This document shows positions 50,686 to 62,301 of a stretch of DNA of 64,000 nt, one piece after another. Location of the stretch: contig NZ_CP029829.1 of the NCBI RefSeq assembly GCF_003233655.1, forward strand, positions 1,250,978 to 1,314,977, in the 5' to 3' direction. The stretch's first letter is position 1; the number at the start of each line of letters is the position of its first letter. The DNA comes from Azospirillum ramasamyi. Lineage in GTDB: Bacteria > Pseudomonadota > Alphaproteobacteria > Azospirillales > Azospirillaceae. The notes under the pieces were generated by a model that saw only the letters and a list, made by a program, of their open reading frames with translations, ran no database searches and was not told where the DNA came from. Position numbers and translations under genes: made by a program.

Positions 50686-50723
50686 CGCCGGACTGTTGAC
50701 GCCGGACCGTTGACGCTGGCCGT
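50682..50723. repeat. 14-nt tandem repeat, three copies
   Basis: CTGACGCCGGACTG (50682-50695), TTGACGCCGGACCG (50696-50709) and TTGACGCTGGCCGT (50710-50723) run from the end of the AhpD-like gene into the sppA leader. The third copy is degenerate. No function is evident. Confidence 0.75.
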
Positions 50724-50756
50724 CCGGCACCATCGAGGCCACACAGGGTTGGAATC

Positions 50757-52508
50757 ATGAGGATCGTCCGCTTCTTCGTGCGACTGTTCGCCGTCATCGG
50801 CTTCCTGCTGGTGGCCGGGGCGGTGGCGGTGGTGGTGCTGGCTGTCCGCCACGAACCCGCCCTGCCCGACGCGGTGGTGCTGGAACTCGACCTGACCAAG
50901 CCGCTGGCGGAGAGCCAAAGCGGCAGCATCGGCAGCTTCTTCGAAAGCCAGACGACCCTGCGCCAGGTTCTGGACGCGCTGGACGGCGGCCGGCGCGACC
51001 CGAAGGTGAAGGGCGTGCTGGCCCGTTTCAGCGACGACAGCATCGGTTTCGCCCAGACGCAAGAGCTGCGGGCGGCCATCGAACGCTTCCGCGCCTCGGG
51101 CCGCTTCGCCGTCGCCTTCGCGGAGGAGTATGGCGGCGCCGGGCCGGGCAACCGCTCCTACCTGCTGGCCAGCGCCTTCAACGAGGTGTGGCTGCAGCCG
51201 CTGGGCACATTGGGCATCACCGGCCTGTCGGTGGAGCTGCCCTTCGCCCGCGATGCCTTCAACCAGCTGGGCGTGGATCCGCAATTCGCCCAGCGCGAGG
51301 AATACAAGAGCTTCGCCGAGACCTTCACCGAGACCGGCATGACCCCGGCCAACCGCGAGATGATGGAATCGCTGGTCGCCAACCTGACCGACCAGCTGGT
51401 CGAGGGCATCGCCGCCAGCCGGCGCCTCTCCCCCGCCGCGGTGCGGACCGCCATGGACAATGCGCCGCTGCTCGGCCGCGAGGCGCTGGAGCAGAAGCTG
51501 GTCGACCGGCTCGGCTATGCCGACGAGGCGCGCGACGAGGCACTGAAGCGGGCCGGCGCCGGGGCGAAACTGGTCGAGCCGCTGGACTACCTGTCGGTTG
51601 CCGGCGGCCCCAACGACACCGGCCCGACCATCGCCCTGATCCACGCCGTCGGCACCATCACCGGCGGCAAGAGCGAAAAGCCGGCGCTGGGCGAGGTCGC
51701 CGCCGGGTCCGAGACCATCGTCGAAGCGATCGAAAAGGCGGCCGGCGATCCGGAGGTGCGTGCCATCCTGATCCGCATCGACAGCGGCGGCGGCTCCGTC
51801 TCCGCGTCGGAGGCGATCCGGCGGGCGCTGGCCAAGGCGCGCCAGGGCGGCAAGCCGGTGATCGCCAGCATGGGCGACGCCGCCGCCTCGGGAGGCTATT
51901 GGATCGCGCTGGCGGCCGACCGCATCGTCGCCTCGCCGGCCACCATCACCGGCTCCATCGGCGTCGTCGCCGGCAAGTTCGACGTCGCCGGCCTGTCCGA
52001 CAAGCTGGGCGTCCATTGGGACCGCGTGCAGAGTGCCCGCAACGCCGGCCTGTGGTCGCCGCTGCGCCCCTTTGGGGACAGCGGGACGGAGCGGCTGAAC
52101 GCCATCATCGACGACACCTACGACCACTTCCTGCAGCTGGTCGCGGAAGGCCGCCGCATGTCGCCGGACCAGGCGCGCAACGTCGCCAAGGGACGGGTGT
52201 GGACCGGCGCGCAGGCCCGCGAACTCGGCCTCGTCGACGAGCTGGGCGGGCAGGATCAGGCACTGATCCTGGCCCGCACCGCCGCCGGCCTGTCCCCGGA
52301 TGCCGCGGTGACGCTGGCACCCTTCCCGCCGCCGAAATCCATCACCGACCAGCTGATGGAGCTGATGTCCGGCCGCGGCGAGCTGGTCGGCGCCCTGGCC
52401 GCGGTGGCGGAGCTGCGCCCGCTGCTGGCCCAGCTGCGCCCGCTGGTCGCCGCCGTCCAGGGCGACGGCGTCCAGGCCCGCATGCCGGCGATGACGCTGG
52501 ATCGCTGA
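50757..52508 (+). CDS. sppA: Signal peptide peptidase SppA, 67-kDa type
   Basis: This inner-membrane Ser-Lys protease degrades cleaved signal peptides. The N-terminal anchor is about 8-30. It has the tandem SppA domains of the long form. The Lys base is in QREEYKSFAETFTETGMT in the first domain, and the nucleophile Ser in MGDAAASGGYWIALAADRI in the second, with TITGSIGVVAGKFD behind it. The length of 583 is near the E. coli enzyme (618). Start ATG at 50757, following the 14-nt tandem repeat. A stem-loop follows the stop. Confidence 0.95.
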   Translation: MRIVRFFVRLFAVIGFLLVAGAVAVVVLAVRHEPALPDAVVLELDLTKPLAESQSGSIGSFFESQTTLRQVLDALDGGRRDPKVKGVLARFSDDSIGFAQTQELRAAIERFRASGRFAVAFAEEYGGAGPGNRSYLLASAFNEVWLQPLGTLGITGLSVELPFARDAFNQLGVDPQFAQREEYKSFAETFTETGMTPANREMMESLVANLTDQLVEGIAASRRLSPAAVRTAMDNAPLLGREALEQKLVDRLGYADEARDEALKRAGAGAKLVEPLDYLSVAGGPNDTGPTIALIHAVGTITGGKSEKPALGEVAAGSETIVEAIEKAAGDPEVRAILIRIDSGGGSVSASEAIRRALAKARQGGKPVIASMGDAAASGGYWIALAADRIVASPATITGSIGVVAGKFDVAGLSDKLGVHWDRVQSARNAGLWSPLRPFGDSGTERLNAIIDDTYDHFLQLVAEGRRMSPDQARNVAKGRVWTGAQARELGLVDELGGQDQALILARTAAGLSPDAAVTLAPFPPPKSITDQLMELMSGRGELVGALAAVAELRPLLAQLRPLVAAVQGDGVQARMPAMTLDR

Positions 52509-52525
52509 GGACAAAGCCTAGCCAG

Positions 52526-52560
52526 ACGGTGGGGCCCGCTTCTAATCCGCGGGCCCCCGT
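52526..52560 (+). terminator. Stem-loop between sppA and the ABC-F gene
   Basis: A GC-rich stem (ACGG-GGGCCCGC with a 2-nt bulge, pairing GCGGGCCCCCGT) has loop TTCTAATCC. It starts 18 nt after the sppA stop and ends 18 nt before the ABC-F ATG. There is no T-run, so partial termination or attenuation is more likely. Confidence 0.5.
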
Positions 52561-52577
52561 GCTACATCCTCGACGCT

Positions 52578-54469
<1,892 letters not shown>

Positions 54470-54473
<4 letters not shown>

Positions 54474-55177
54474 ACGCCCGCAGGCACATCGATGACGCCG
54501 ACAGCGAATCGATGGAGCGCGACGTGCGGCCGGACGGCACCATCGTCCTGCCGGCGGACTCGGCAGAGATGGAGGAGGAACGCACCTCCGACGTGCTGTC
54601 CCGTTTCCGTGCCAATCTGCCGCCGGGACGGGTCACTCTGGGCGACCTGATCCAGGCCCTGGGCGACCGCTCGCTCGGCACCATCCTGCTGGCCCTGTCG
54701 CTGCCCACCATCGCGCCGGTGCCGCTGGGCGTGTCCTGCCTGTTCGACCTGCCCATCGTGCTCTTCACGGCGCAGCTGGCTTTCGGCCGGCGGGGGGCCG
54801 GACGACTGCCGGACTGGCTGCTGCGTCGCTCCATCGGCACGGGGCTGGCCGCCCGCACGCTGGACGCCGCCATGCCCCGGCTGATGTGGATCGAACGGAT
54901 GCTGAAGCCACGGCTTCACAGACTTGCCCACATCGACCAGGAACGCTGGTTCGGGCTGCTGCTGTTCATCCTGACGCTGACCTGCATCGTGCCGCTGCCG
55001 CTGACCGGCTGGCTGCCCGGCTTCGCGCTGGTGCTGATCTCCCTCGGCCTGATCGAGCGCGACGGCGGTGCCATCGGCATCGGTCTGGGCCTGACCGTGG
55101 CGGCGCTGGTGTTTCTGACGCTGGTGGCGAGCAGCCTGTCATACGCAGGCCAACAACTTCTGGAAGCAACGCTGTAA
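54470..55177 (+). CDS. ExoD family membrane protein
   Basis: A 235-residue protein. The ExoD domain starts near 40 (SDVLSRFRANLPPGRVTLGDLIQALGDRSLG). Then come hydrophobic helices TILLALSLPTIAPVPLG, WFGLLLFILTLTCIVPLPLTGWLPGFALVLISLG and a final helix. ExoD was named in rhizobia for exopolysaccharide effects, but its biochemistry is not settled. The start is TTG at 54470 (TTGA overlap with the upstream stop), with GGAGG eight bases before it. ATG at 54512 is the alternative and would shorten it by 14 residues. Confidence 0.85.
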
Positions 55178-55274
55178 CGGGGCGGCCCAGGCGGCACCCG
55201 CCCCGCTTTCCCAAGTCACCGGCTTCATGCCCCTTGGAGCAGGAGCCGCCTGGGCTGAGGACCGCAGGTCCGCC

Positions 55275-55781
55275 TCACGCCTCGCGCACCGAAACATGGA
55301 CATTCTCGCCGCCTTCGCGGTCGAGCAGCGCCAATGCCTCCCGTTCCTGCTCCGCCGTCGCGACGCGCACCCACAGGATAATGCCGCCGGCCTCCAGGGC
55401 GCGTGCGAACTCGTCGGGTTTGGGGTGGCTGGTGAGTTCGTCCAGATAATCCTTGATCGCCACTCCGCCGACACCGGCGGCGACGATCGCCGCCAACGCC
55501 GCTTCGATCGGTCCGGCGACGAGGGCGATCAGGCCGGCGGTGGTCAGGGGGAAAGCGTATTTCAGCTCGCCCACCAGACCGGTCAGCGCCTCGTCCCGCG
55601 GCTGTCCCTTCGGGTCGGCGGCTTCGAGCGATGTATGGCTGGCCAGAATCGACAGGTCGGCGCGATCGAAACCGGCGGCCAGCAGTGTTTCGACCGCCCG
55701 GTCGAAGCCGGCACGGGTGGAAAAGAGGGCAACGACCTCCCGCACCTCGGCGGGCGCTGCGTCCTGGGTCGTTTGCGTCAT
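55275..55781 (-). CDS. General-stress-domain (YflT/DUF1269-like) protein
   Basis: A 168-residue protein. Its first half resembles the 17-kDa general stress domain: [32 protein letters not shown]. Next comes a Gly/Ala-rich hydrophobic segment ([31 protein letters not shown]), likely one or two membrane helices. The C-terminus ([32 protein letters not shown]) repeats a related alpha/beta motif. The function is unknown. Start at 55781 has GGGAG nine bases upstream. It diverges from mutS across 244 bp. Confidence 0.8.
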   Translation of the reverse strand: MTQTTQDAAPAEVREVVALFSTRAGFDRAVETLLAAGFDRADLSILASHTSLEAADPKGQPRDEALTGLVGELKYAFPLTTAGLIALVAGPIEAALAAIVAAGVGGVAIKDYLDELTSHPKPDEFARALEAGGIILWVRVATAEQEREALALLDREGGENVHVSVREA

Positions 55782-56025
55782 GATGGCCGTCTCCCTATTT
55801 TCATGGCCGGAGTTCCGTCCGACCGCGCAGGTCCGCCGCGGGCTCTCAGCCGGGGGCATGCCCTATTGTAGCGGCCGGCGGCAAGCCCTCGTCAACCGCG
55901 ACGGAGTCGCAGCCCCGATCGGTCCCCAAAGGCCGGATTGTACAGGCACCGGCCATCCCGCCTATCCCGCGGCTGCATATCCCGTGATAGGGTGCGCGCC
56001 TGAAACAACACCCATCCACCGCTTC

Positions 56026-58722
56026 ATGGTTCCCGTGTCCGACACCGCCGCCGAGATCGTCATTCCGCCCGACGCCACCCCGATGATGGCGCAGTATCTG
56101 GAGATCAAGCGGGCGCATCCCGATTGCCTGCTGTTCTACCGGATGGGCGATTTCTACGAAATGTTCTTCGACGACGCGGTGAATGCCGCGGCGGCCCTGG
56201 ACATCGCGCTGACCAAGCGCGGCCAGCACCTGGGCGAGGACATCCCCATGTGCGGCGTGCCGGTGCACAGCCACGAGAATTACCTGCAGCGCCTGATCCG
56301 CCAGGGCTTCCGCGTCGCCATCTGCGAGCAGATGGAAGACCCGGCGGAGGCGAAGAAGCGCGGGTCGAAATCGGTGGTGAAGCGCGGCGTCATCCGCATC
56401 GTCACGCCCGGTACCCTGACCGAGGACAGCCTGCTCGACTCCCGCTCCTCCAACTGGCTGGCGGCGGTGGCGGAGGCGGCCGGCGGGCTGGGGCTGGCAT
56501 GGCTGGAGATGTCGACCGGCGAACTGGTGGTGCAGCCGGTGGAAAGGACGGGGCTCGGGGCCGCGCTGGGCCGGCTCGACCCGCAGGAAGTGCTGATCTC
56601 CGAAAAGCTGTCGCAGACGCCGGAACTGTTCGAGCTTTGGGGGGAGTGGAAATCGCGGCTGACCGTGCAGCCGACCCCGCGCTTCGACAGCGAGAACGGC
56701 AAGCAGCGCCTGCTGACCCTGTACGGAGTCGGTACGCTGGACGCCTTCGGCAACTTCACCCGGGCGGAGGTCGCGGCGGCCGGTGCGTTGGTCGGCTATG
56801 TCGAGCTGACGCAGAAGGGCCGCGTGCCCCGGCTGTCGCCGCCGCGGCGTGTCGGGCCGGGCGCGCTGTTGGAGATCGACGCCTCCACCGCCCGCAATCT
56901 GGAACTGACCCGGACGCTGACCGGGGAGCGGCGCGGCAGCCTGCTCGCCACCATCGACCGCACGGTCACGGGGGCCGGCGCCCGGCTGCTCTGCGCCCAT
57001 CTCGCCGCGCCGCTGACCGATCCCGCCGCCATCGGCCGCCGGCTCGACATGGTGGAGTTCGCGCTGGCGGAGGAGCGGCTGCGCGGCGAGCTGCGCCAGT
57101 CCCTGCGCAGTTGTCCCGACCTGGAACGCGCGCTGTCGCGCCTGACGCTGGGCCGGGGCGGACCGCGCGATCTGGCCGCCATCCGCGACGGGCTGCGGCA
57201 GGCGGGTCTGATCCGCGAGCTGCTGGCCGGGGCCATGCCGCTGCCGGACGGGCTGGCGGCGCTCGACAAGCGGCTGGGCGCCCATTCGGAACTGGTCGAC
57301 CAGTTGACCCAGGCGCTGGCGCCGGAACTGCCGCTGCTGGCCCGCGACGGCGGCTTCATCGCGCGCGACTACAGCTATGCGCTGGACGAGCTGGTGACGC
57401 TGCGCGACGAGAGCCGGCGGCTGATCGCCGGTCTGCAGACGAAATACGCCGAGATCGCCGGGGTGCCGTCGCTGAAGGTCAAGCACAACAACGTGCTGGG
57501 CTATCACATCGAGGTCACCGCCGCCCATGCCGACAAGCTGATGTCCGACAAGGGCCGCGAGGTGTTCATGCACCGACAGACCATGGCGAATGCCGTGCGG
57601 TTCGGCACGGTGGAGCTGTCGGACCTGGAACGCCGCATCTCCGAGGCGGCCGACAGGGCGCTGGCGGTGGAGCTGGAGCTGTTCGCCGGGTTGGTGGATG
57701 CGGTGACGGCGCGGGCCGATGCCATCGCCCAGGCCGCCCATGCCCTGGCGGCGCTGGACGTCGCCACCTCCCTGGCCGAACTGGCGGAGGAGCGGCGCTA
57801 CAGCCGGCCGCTGGTCGACGACAGCCTCGCCTTCTCCATCAAGGGCGGCCGGCATCCGGTGGTGGAGGCGGTGCTGGACGCCGCCCATGGCGGGCCGTTC
57901 GTGGCGAATGACTGCGATCTTGCGCCCGACAACCGGCTGTGGCTGCTCACCGGTCCGAACATGGCCGGTAAATCGACCTTCCTGCGCCAGAACGCCCTGA
58001 TCGCCGTGCTGGCCCAGATGGGCAGCTTCGTGCCGGCGGAGCGGGCGCATATCGGCGTGGTCGACCGGCTCTACAGCCGGGTCGGCGCCGCCGACGACCT
58101 CGCCCGCGGGCGGTCCACCTTCATGGTGGAAATGGTGGAAACCGCGGCGATCCTGAACCAGTCGGGTTCCCGCGCCCTGGTGATCCTCGACGAGATCGGG
58201 CGCGGCACCGCGACCTTCGACGGCCTGTCCATCGCCTGGGCCTGCGTCGAGCATCTGCACGACGTGAACCGGTGCAGGGCGCTGTTTGCCACCCATTACC
58301 ATGAACTGACGATGCTTGCATCGAAGCTGCCGGCGCTGTCCTGCCACACCATGCGGATCAAGGAGTGGCAAGGCGACGTGGTGTTCCTGCATGAGGTGAC
58401 CGCCGGCGCCGCCGACCGCAGCTATGGCATCCATGTCGCTAAGCTGGCCGGCCTGCCGCCCGCGGTGGTCGGACGGGCCGACGAGGTGCTGAAGCTGCTG
58501 GAATCGGGCGACCAGAACGCGACGATCCACCGGCTGGCCGAAGACCTGCCGCTGTTCAGCGCCGCGCTGAAGCGGCCGGCGCCGAAGGCGGAGCCGGTGG
58601 CCGAGACGCCCGCCGGGCCGTCGCCGGTCGAGGAAGCCCTGGCGGGGATCGACCCGGACAGCCTGACACCCCGTCAGGCGCTGGACGAGCTTTACCGCCT
58701 GCGGGGATTGCTGCGCGGCTGA
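56026..58722 (+). CDS. mutS: DNA mismatch repair ATPase MutS
   Basis: MutS detects mismatches and starts repair with MutL. Domain I has the mismatch-wedge motif MGDFYEMFF (Phe43, Glu45). The lever and clamp domains run from about 270 to 570. Walker [10 protein letters not shown] is near 645, followed by the [12 protein letters not shown] Walker B region and the helix-turn-helix ending in KLLESGDQ. The length of 898 is a little above E. coli (853) owing to an N-terminal leader and a C-terminal linker. Start ATG at 56026. The frame is open further upstream but has no conserved residues. It shares a bidirectional terminator with valS. Confidence 0.97.
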   Translation: MVPVSDTAAEIVIPPDATPMMAQYLEIKRAHPDCLLFYRMGDFYEMFFDDAVNAAAALDIALTKRGQHLGEDIPMCGVPVHSHENYLQRLIRQGFRVAICEQMEDPAEAKKRGSKSVVKRGVIRIVTPGTLTEDSLLDSRSSNWLAAVAEAAGGLGLAWLEMSTGELVVQPVERTGLGAALGRLDPQEVLISEKLSQTPELFELWGEWKSRLTVQPTPRFDSENGKQRLLTLYGVGTLDAFGNFTRAEVAAAGALVGYVELTQKGRVPRLSPPRRVGPGALLEIDASTARNLELTRTLTGERRGSLLATIDRTVTGAGARLLCAHLAAPLTDPAAIGRRLDMVEFALAEERLRGELRQSLRSCPDLERALSRLTLGRGGPRDLAAIRDGLRQAGLIRELLAGAMPLPDGLAALDKRLGAHSELVDQLTQALAPELPLLARDGGFIARDYSYALDELVTLRDESRRLIAGLQTKYAEIAGVPSLKVKHNNVLGYHIEVTAAHADKLMSDKGREVFMHRQTMANAVRFGTVELSDLERRISEAADRALAVELELFAGLVDAVTARADAIAQAAHALAALDVATSLAELAEERRYSRPLVDDSLAFSIKGGRHPVVEAVLDAAHGGPFVANDCDLAPDNRLWLLTGPNMAGKSTFLRQNALIAVLAQMGSFVPAERAHIGVVDRLYSRVGAADDLARGRSTFMVEMVETAAILNQSGSRALVILDEIGRGTATFDGLSIAWACVEHLHDVNRCRALFATHYHELTMLASKLPALSCHTMRIKEWQGDVVFLHEVTAGAADRSYGIHVAKLAGLPPAVVGRADEVLKLLESGDQNATIHRLAEDLPLFSAALKRPAPKAEPVAETPAGPSPVEEALAGIDPDSLTPRQALDELYRLRGLLRG

Positions 58723-58765
58723 GCCAAGCCCCTGCCCCGCTTCCGGGAACGATGCCCGCGAACAG

Positions 58766-58804
58766 AAAAGCCCCTCCCCCGCTGTCGCGAGGGAGGGGCT
58801 TTTT
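58766..58804. terminator. Bidirectional terminator between mutS and valS
   Basis: A perfect 13-bp stem AAAAGCCCCTCCC / GGGAGGGGCTTTT with a 12-nt loop is followed by T residues on both strands. It lies 44 nt after mutS and 21 nt after the valS stop. Confidence 0.92.
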
Positions 58805-58824
58805 CCGTTACCGGCGGCGGTTCG

Positions 58825-61473
58825 TCAGCCGGCCAGCATCTCCAGCGCCTTCTGCAGCTTGTCGCGGGCCTGGTCGGCGGCCTCGCGGCGGTCGCGCTGC
58901 TCCTCGATCACCTCTTCGGGGGCCTTGGCGACGAACTGCTCGTTCGACAGCTTGGCGTCGATCTTCTTGATCTCCCCCGTCAGCTTGTCGATCTCCTTGG
59001 ACAGGCGCGCCTTCTCCTTGTCGAGATCGACGATGCCTTCCAGCGGCAGCACCAGCGTGGTTTCATCCAGCACGGCCTGCACGCTGCTCTTCGGCACGTC
59101 GCCCTGCAGCGGCTCGACGCTGGACAGGCGGGCCATGCGCAGGATCAGGTCGCGGTGGGTGTCCAGCCGCTTCAGGCTGACCGCGTTCGGATCCTTCAGC
59201 TTCAGTTCGATCTGCGCCGCCGGCGGCACGTTCATCTCCGACCGCATGGAGCGGACCGAAGTGATGAGACGCACCACCCAATCCATCTCGTCGCGCGCGG
59301 CCGGATCGACCATGTCGGCGGCGAATTCCGGCCATTCCGCCGAGATCAGGCGGTTGGCGCGGGCCGGCGACAGCTGCTCCCACAGCTCTTCGGTGATGAA
59401 GGGCATCAGCGGGTGCAGGATGTGCAGGATCTGGTCGAGCACCCAGGCGGTGGTCGCCCGGGTTTCCGCCTTAGCCGCCTCGTCCGACCCGGCCAGGATC
59501 GGCTTGGTGAACTCCATGTACCAGTCGCAGAAGGTGCCCCAGGTGAACTGGTAGGCGGCACCGGCGGCCTCGTTGAACTTGTAGGCGTCGATCGAATCGG
59601 CGACCTTCTTCGCCGCATCGGCCAGCGCGCCGACGATCCAGCGGTTGACCGTCTGGGTCAGGCCGACCGGCTTGTAGCCGGCGACCGGCTCACAGCCGTT
59701 CATCTGGCAATAGCGTGCGGCGTTCCACAGCTTGGTGGCGAAGTTGCGGTAGCCTTCGACCCGGTTCACCGCCAGCTTGATGTCGCGGCCCTGCGCCGCC
59801 ATCGCCGACAGGGTGAAGCGCAGCGCATCGGTGCCGTACTGGTCGATGATCTCCAGCGGATCGATGACGTTGCCCTTCGACTTCGACATCTTCTGCCCCT
59901 TCTCGTCGCGGACGAGGGCATGGATGTAGACGGTGCGGAAGGGCACATCCTTCATGAAGTGCAGGCCCATCATCATCATCCGGGCGACCCAGAAGAAGAT
60001 GATGTCGAAGCCGGTCACCAGCACGTCGGTCGGGTAGTAGCGCTCCAGCTCCGGCGTCTGGTCGGGCCAGCCCAGCGTCGAGAAGGGCCATAGCGCCGAC
60101 GAGAACCAGGTGTCCAGCACATCGGCGTCGCGCGTCAGCTCGACGTCCTTGCCGTAATGCTTGAGGGCGGCGGCGCGCGCCTCCTCTTCCGTCTCCTCGA
60201 CGAAGAAGGCGCCGTCCGGGCCGTACCAGGCCGGAATCTGATGGCCCCACCAGATCTGGCGGCTGATGCACCAGGGCTGGATGTTGCGCATCCATTCGAA
60301 ATAGGTGTTCTCCCACTGCTTGGGCACGAAGACCGTCTTGCCGGTCTCCACCGCCTCGATCGCCGGCTTGGCCAGCGTCGCGGCGTCGACATACCACTGG
60401 TCGGTCAGCCACGGCTCGATGGCGACGCCGGAACGGTCGCCGTGCGGGACCATGTGGGTGTGCGGCTCGATCTTCTCCAGAAGCTCCAGCGCCTCCAGAT
60501 CGGCGACGATCCGCTTGCGCGCCTCGTAGCGGTCGAGCCCGCGATAGGCCTCGGGAACGTTGTCGTTCAGCCGGGCGTCGCGGTCCATGATGTTGATCTG
60601 CTCGAGCCCGCAGCGCTTGCCGACCTCGAAGTCGTTGAAGTCGTGGGCCGGAGTGATCTTGACGGCACCCGACCCGGTTTCCGGATCGGCATACTCGTCG
60701 CCGACGATGGGGATCAGGCGGCCGACCAGCGGCAGGCGGACCATCTTGCCGATCAGATCCTTGTACCGCTCGTCCTCCGGGTGCACCGCGACGCCGGTGT
60801 CGCCCAGCATGGTTTCCGGACGGGTGGTGGCGACCACGATGTAGCGGCCCTCCTCCCCGTCGATGGGGTAGCGGAAGTGCCAGAGGTTGCCCTTGATCTC
60901 CTTCTGCTCGACCTCAAGGTCGGAGATGGCGGTGTGCAGCTTCGGGTCCCAGTTGACCAGCCGCTTGTCCTTGTAGATCAGCCCCTGGCGATGCAGTTCG
61001 ACGAACACCTTGCGGACGGCGCGGCTCAGCCCCTCGTCCATGGTGAAGCGCTCGCGCGGCCAGTCCGGCGAGGCGCCGAGGCGGCGCAGCTGCCGGGTGA
61101 TGGTGCCGCCGGATTCGGCCTTCCATTCCCAAACCTTGTCGATGAAGGCGTCGCGGCCGAAATCGTGGCGGGTCTTGCCGTCCTTCGCGAGGTTGCGCTC
61201 CACCACCATCTGGGTGGCGATGCCGGCATGGTCGGTCCCCGGCTGCCACAGGGCGTCGCGGCCGCGCATGCGGTTGTAGCGGGTCAGCACGTCCTGGATG
61301 GTGAAGGTCAGCGCATGGCCCATGTGCAGGCTGCCGGTGACGTTCGGCGGCGGCATCATGATGGTGTAGGGCTTGCCGTTCCCCTGCGGCTGGGCCCCGA
61401 AGGCGCCCGACTCTTCCCACAGGCGGTAGTGCTTCTCCTCGACCTCGGCGGGCCGGTACGTCTTTTCCAACAT
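58825..61473 (-). CDS. valS: Valyl-tRNA synthetase
   Basis: A class I synthetase charging tRNA-Val. The HIGH motif is present as HMGHAL in [11 protein letters not shown] (about 48-56). The editing domain covers about 190-340 ([20 protein letters not shown]). KMSKS is present in [15 protein letters not shown] (about 530). The anticodon domain and the C-terminal coiled-coil arm ([21 protein letters not shown]) follow. At 882 residues it is full length. I chose the ATG at 61473 (MLEKTYRP, the usual ValS start) over a GTG six bases earlier. It is downstream of popZ on the same strand. Confidence 0.97.
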   Translation of the reverse strand: MLEKTYRPAEVEEKHYRLWEESGAFGAQPQGNGKPYTIMMPPPNVTGSLHMGHALTFTIQDVLTRYNRMRGRDALWQPGTDHAGIATQMVVERNLAKDGKTRHDFGRDAFIDKVWEWKAESGGTITRQLRRLGASPDWPRERFTMDEGLSRAVRKVFVELHRQGLIYKDKRLVNWDPKLHTAISDLEVEQKEIKGNLWHFRYPIDGEEGRYIVVATTRPETMLGDTGVAVHPEDERYKDLIGKMVRLPLVGRLIPIVGDEYADPETGSGAVKITPAHDFNDFEVGKRCGLEQINIMDRDARLNDNVPEAYRGLDRYEARKRIVADLEALELLEKIEPHTHMVPHGDRSGVAIEPWLTDQWYVDAATLAKPAIEAVETGKTVFVPKQWENTYFEWMRNIQPWCISRQIWWGHQIPAWYGPDGAFFVEETEEEARAAALKHYGKDVELTRDADVLDTWFSSALWPFSTLGWPDQTPELERYYPTDVLVTGFDIIFFWVARMMMMGLHFMKDVPFRTVYIHALVRDEKGQKMSKSKGNVIDPLEIIDQYGTDALRFTLSAMAAQGRDIKLAVNRVEGYRNFATKLWNAARYCQMNGCEPVAGYKPVGLTQTVNRWIVGALADAAKKVADSIDAYKFNEAAGAAYQFTWGTFCDWYMEFTKPILAGSDEAAKAETRATTAWVLDQILHILHPLMPFITEELWEQLSPARANRLISAEWPEFAADMVDPAARDEMDWVVRLITSVRSMRSEMNVPPAAQIELKLKDPNAVSLKRLDTHRDLILRMARLSSVEPLQGDVPKSSVQAVLDETTLVLPLEGIVDLDKEKARLSKEIDKLTGEIKKIDAKLSNEQFVAKAPEEVIEEQRDRREAADQARDKLQKALEMLAG

Positions 61474-61524
61474 CACCACGAACTTTCGCTAGAAACGTCT
61501 CAACCGGGACTCAGGAAGGCGGGA

Positions 61525-62205
61525 TCAGAACTTCTGCGACCGCCGGATCATGCGGTCGATCTCCTGCTGTACGAGCCGCTCGACCACCGTCGGCAGGTTC
61601 TCGTCCAGCCACTCCTTCAACAGCGGCTTCAGCAGTTCGCGCACCACCTCCTCCACCGTGCGTATGCCGATGGGCATCGGGCCGATGGACAGGTCGTCGC
61701 CCAGCTCTCGCGCCAGATGGGTCAGGTGGTGCGAGGCGTCTTCCGCCGTCCGGCGGGAGATCAGCCCGTCATCGACCTCGACCGGCCGGCGGCGCGGACG
61801 CGGCGGGGGCGGCGGCTCGTCATCCTCGAACTCGTCGAAGGCCGGCATCGGCCGGCGCGGCGGGCGCGGCGGCGGCATGGGCTCGGGCTCCGGCTCCTCC
61901 CAGCGCGGGGGCGGCGGAGGCGACGGTTCCGGGAAGGCCGGCTCGTCGGGCCAGGGATCGGGGTCCGGCTGACCGAAGGCCGGGCGTTCGTCCGGTTCGT
62001 CCTCCACCATCTGGGTCAGTTCCAGGACGTCGTCGTCCTCGTCCACCGGCGGGGGTGGAGGAGGCGGCGGAGGGGGTGGCGGCGGAGGAGGCGGCGAAGG
62101 CGCCTGGGTTTCCGACTTGGCCGGCTCGCCGTCCTCGGAAATGATCCGCCGGATGGAGGCGAGGATTTCCTCCATCGAAGGTTCTTGCTGGCCCTTATCG
62201 CTCAT
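61525..62205 (-). CDS. popZ: PopZ-like polar organising protein (DUF2497)
   Basis: The 226-residue protein has the family's N-terminal helix EPSMEEILASIRRIISEDGE (residues 8-27) and C-terminal trimer/oligomer helices (VVRELLKPLLKEWLDENL, then ERLVQQEIDRMIRR). Between them lies a long Pro/Asp/Glu region (about 35-150) with a run of 16 consecutive prolines and further P5 runs. In Caulobacter PopZ builds a polar matrix that holds ParB and cell-cycle factors. Start ATG at 62205. An earlier in-frame start at 62226 has no family similarity. It is flanked by tolC upstream and valS downstream, as in other alphaproteobacteria. Confidence 0.93.
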   Translation of the reverse strand: MSDKGQQEPSMEEILASIRRIISEDGEPAKSETQAPSPPPPPPPPPPPPPPPPVDEDDDVLELTQMVEDEPDERPAFGQPDPDPWPDEPAFPEPSPPPPPRWEEPEPEPMPPPRPPRRPMPAFDEFEDDEPPPPPRPRRRPVEVDDGLISRRTAEDASHHLTHLARELGDDLSIGPMPIGIRTVEEVVRELLKPLLKEWLDENLPTVVERLVQQEIDRMIRRSQKF

Positions 62206-62270
62206 CTTGGCAACCCGAGACGTCAACCTGACCCAAACCTAGGGCAGGGCTGACAAAAAAGCCATAATAC

Positions 62271-62295
62271 AAAAACGGCCCGCTTTCGCGGGCCG
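62271..62295 (-). terminator. Rho-independent terminator of tolC
   Basis: On the minus strand an 8-bp stem CGGCCCGC / GCGGGCCG with a GAAA loop runs straight into TTTTT (62275-62271), 7 nt after the tolC stop. It separates tolC from popZ. Confidence 0.92.
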
Positions 62296-62301
62296 CTTCG
62301 T

